This document shows positions 5,881 to 6,810 of a stretch of DNA of 6,810 nt, one piece after another (within the stretch, counting starts at the first letter, position 1; every line of letters begins with the position of its first letter). Source of the DNA: an uncultured Phycisphaerales bacterium (GTDB lineage: Bacteria; Planctomycetota; Phycisphaerae; Phycisphaerales; UBA1924); NCBI GenBank assembly GCA_937891445.1, contig CALAFV010000072.1, positions 1 to 6,810 on the forward strand, given 5' to 3'. Under the pieces are notes generated by a model that saw only the letters and a program-made list of their open reading frames with translations, made no database searches and was not told where the DNA came from. The translations under genes and the position numbers were made by a program.

Positions 5881-6810
5881 ATGAACGCCCGACGCGACCA
5901 ACCCGGCCGGCCTTCACCGCCGCCGACCGTCCCGGGCGATACCGCGGAACGAGCGGACCTGCCCGACATCGCCCCCGCCTCCGCCGCGCTCGAAGCCTTC
6001 GCCGCGATCGAGGCCCGGCTGGAGCGGCTCCGCGCGCTGGTCGCCTCGCTTCCTCAAAGCCCCGCTCCTGCCGCGAAGGAGCACGAAGCCGCGCTGGTCG
6101 CCCGCGCCGACGAACTCCGCGGCCTCGAGCAGGTCCTCGCCTCACGCGAACTCCAACTCCGCGCCGGCGCCGAGACGCTCGCGAAGCGCGAGAAGGCCGC
6201 CGCGGAACGAGAGAACAGCCTCCAGAACAGGGCCAACGAACTCGCCGCGCAAGCCCGAGACCTCGAGCAGCGCACCCAGGCCGTCGTCCAGCGCGAGCAC
6301 GACCTCGCCGCCCTCGCCGAGCGGCTCACCGCCCAGGAGCAGGCCCTCGTCGCGCGAACCGAGCAACTGGATGCGCGCGAGCAGGCCCTTACGCAGCGTG
6401 AGCGGTCGATCGACGAGCGCGAGCAAGCCCTCGAAACACAGTCCGAGGCCCTCGCCGCGCAGGCCAGCGATCTTGAGCAGCGCGCCCAGGCCCTCGCGGA
6501 TCGCGAGGCCGCGATCGAATCCGCCGCCGCGGATCTGGATGCACGCGCCCGCGATCTCCAGCAGCGCCAGCACGAGGCCGCCGAGCGCCTGCGCGACCTC
6601 GACGCCGCTCAGGCCGACCTCGCGGCCAGGGCCCGCGACCTCGAGCACCGCGAGCAGACCCTCGCCCAGCGCGCCCGCTCCCTCGAAGCGCAGGCCGCCG
6701 ACATCGCCGCACGGTCCGCCCAACTCGAGGACCGCCGCCGCGCCGCCGAGGAGGCCCGCGACGCCCTCGACGCCTACGCCGCCGAGATCCGCGCAGCCGC
6801 CGAAGCCGAG
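5881..6810 (+). CDS. Long coiled-coil/heptad-repeat protein of unknown function, 3'-truncated by window edge
   Basis: An ATG at 5881 opens a frame that runs to the right edge (310 codons, no stop). No enzyme family is recognised. Residues 1-30 are Pro/Arg/Asp-rich and probably disordered; 31-57 form an Ala/Leu-rich helix; 58-66 are a Pro/Ala linker. From residue 67 (position 6079) to the edge the protein is an unbroken seven-residue repeat: 34 full units with no stutter, e.g. AREQALT, QRERSID, EREQALE at 165-185. Position six is Leu/Ile/Val in 31 of 34 units, position three is mostly Ala or Glu, and position two is Arg in 21. This predicts a long rod-like helix, probably cytoplasmic as no signal peptide is seen. 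Third codon positions favour C, whereas the minus genes favour G. An in-frame ATG at 5839 would add 14 residues; neither start has a clear ribosome binding site. Database searches may label it SMC-like only because of the coiled coil. Confidence 0.82.
   Translation, partial: MNARRDQPGRPSPPPTVPGDTAERADLPDIAPASAALEAFAAIEARLERLRALVASLPQSPAPAAKEHEAALVARADELRGLEQVLASRELQLRAGAETLAKREKAAAERENSLQNRANELAAQARDLEQRTQAVVQREHDLAALAERLTAQEQALVARTEQLDAREQALTQRERSIDEREQALETQSEALAAQASDLEQRAQALADREAAIESAAADLDARARDLQQRQHEAAERLRDLDAAQADLAARARDLEHREQTLAQRARSLEAQAADIAARSAQLEDRRRAAEEARDALDAYAAEIRAAAEAE

Noticed and set aside
5631..5969. A 112-codon minus-strand frame ending inside the kinase start, which could look like a coupled leader gene.
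   Set aside because: It is Arg/Gly/Pro-rich, overlaps the start of the plus-strand gene, and shows no domain or convincing ribosome binding site.
6142..6723. A 193-codon minus-strand frame with Gly/Leu/Ala-rich seven-residue periodicity opposite the heptad-repeat gene.
   Set aside because: The periodicity is inherited from the 21-base repeat of the plus-strand gene. The frame has no independent start signal and the plus reading has a far more protein-like charged heptad composition.

Overview
The window is very GC-rich (about 70%) and holds four protein-coding genes: three on the minus strand and one on the plus strand. I see no rRNA, tRNA, CRISPR array, insertion sequence or phage gene. The base composition, the weak Shine-Dalgarno usage at some starts, a giant exported tetratricopeptide-repeat (TPR) protein and a PAS-rich soluble histidine kinase would fit a planctomycete of the Phycisphaerae type. 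That assignment is an inference from style and not from a marker gene.

Layout, left to right. Positions 1-2965 (minus) carry the first 988 residues of a secreted TPR protein, cut by the left edge. A 276-base gap without a credible gene follows (2966-3241). Positions 3242-3670 (minus) encode a stand-alone receiver-domain response regulator. Positions 3673-5643 (minus) encode a soluble histidine kinase with two tandem PAS domains and a degenerate receiver-like tail. A 237-base divergent intergenic region (5644-5880) contains several dyads, one lying against the kinase ribosome binding site. Positions 5881-6810 (plus) carry the first 310 residues of a protein that is almost entirely one uninterrupted seven-residue repeat, cut by the right edge.

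How they work together. The kinase and receiver genes are head-to-tail with only two bases between stop and the preferred start, so they are very likely one operon and a cognate pair: the kinase would sense a cytoplasmic signal through PAS and phosphorylate Asp61 of the regulator. The regulator has no DNA-binding domain, so the output is probably protein-protein or through a relay. The TPR gene lies downstream in the same direction, but the gap has no clear terminator or promoter, so co-transcription is undecided. The heptad-repeat gene is divergent from the kinase; a functional link is possible but unproven. The plus strand is C-rich over both gene orientations, which points to replication-strand skew.
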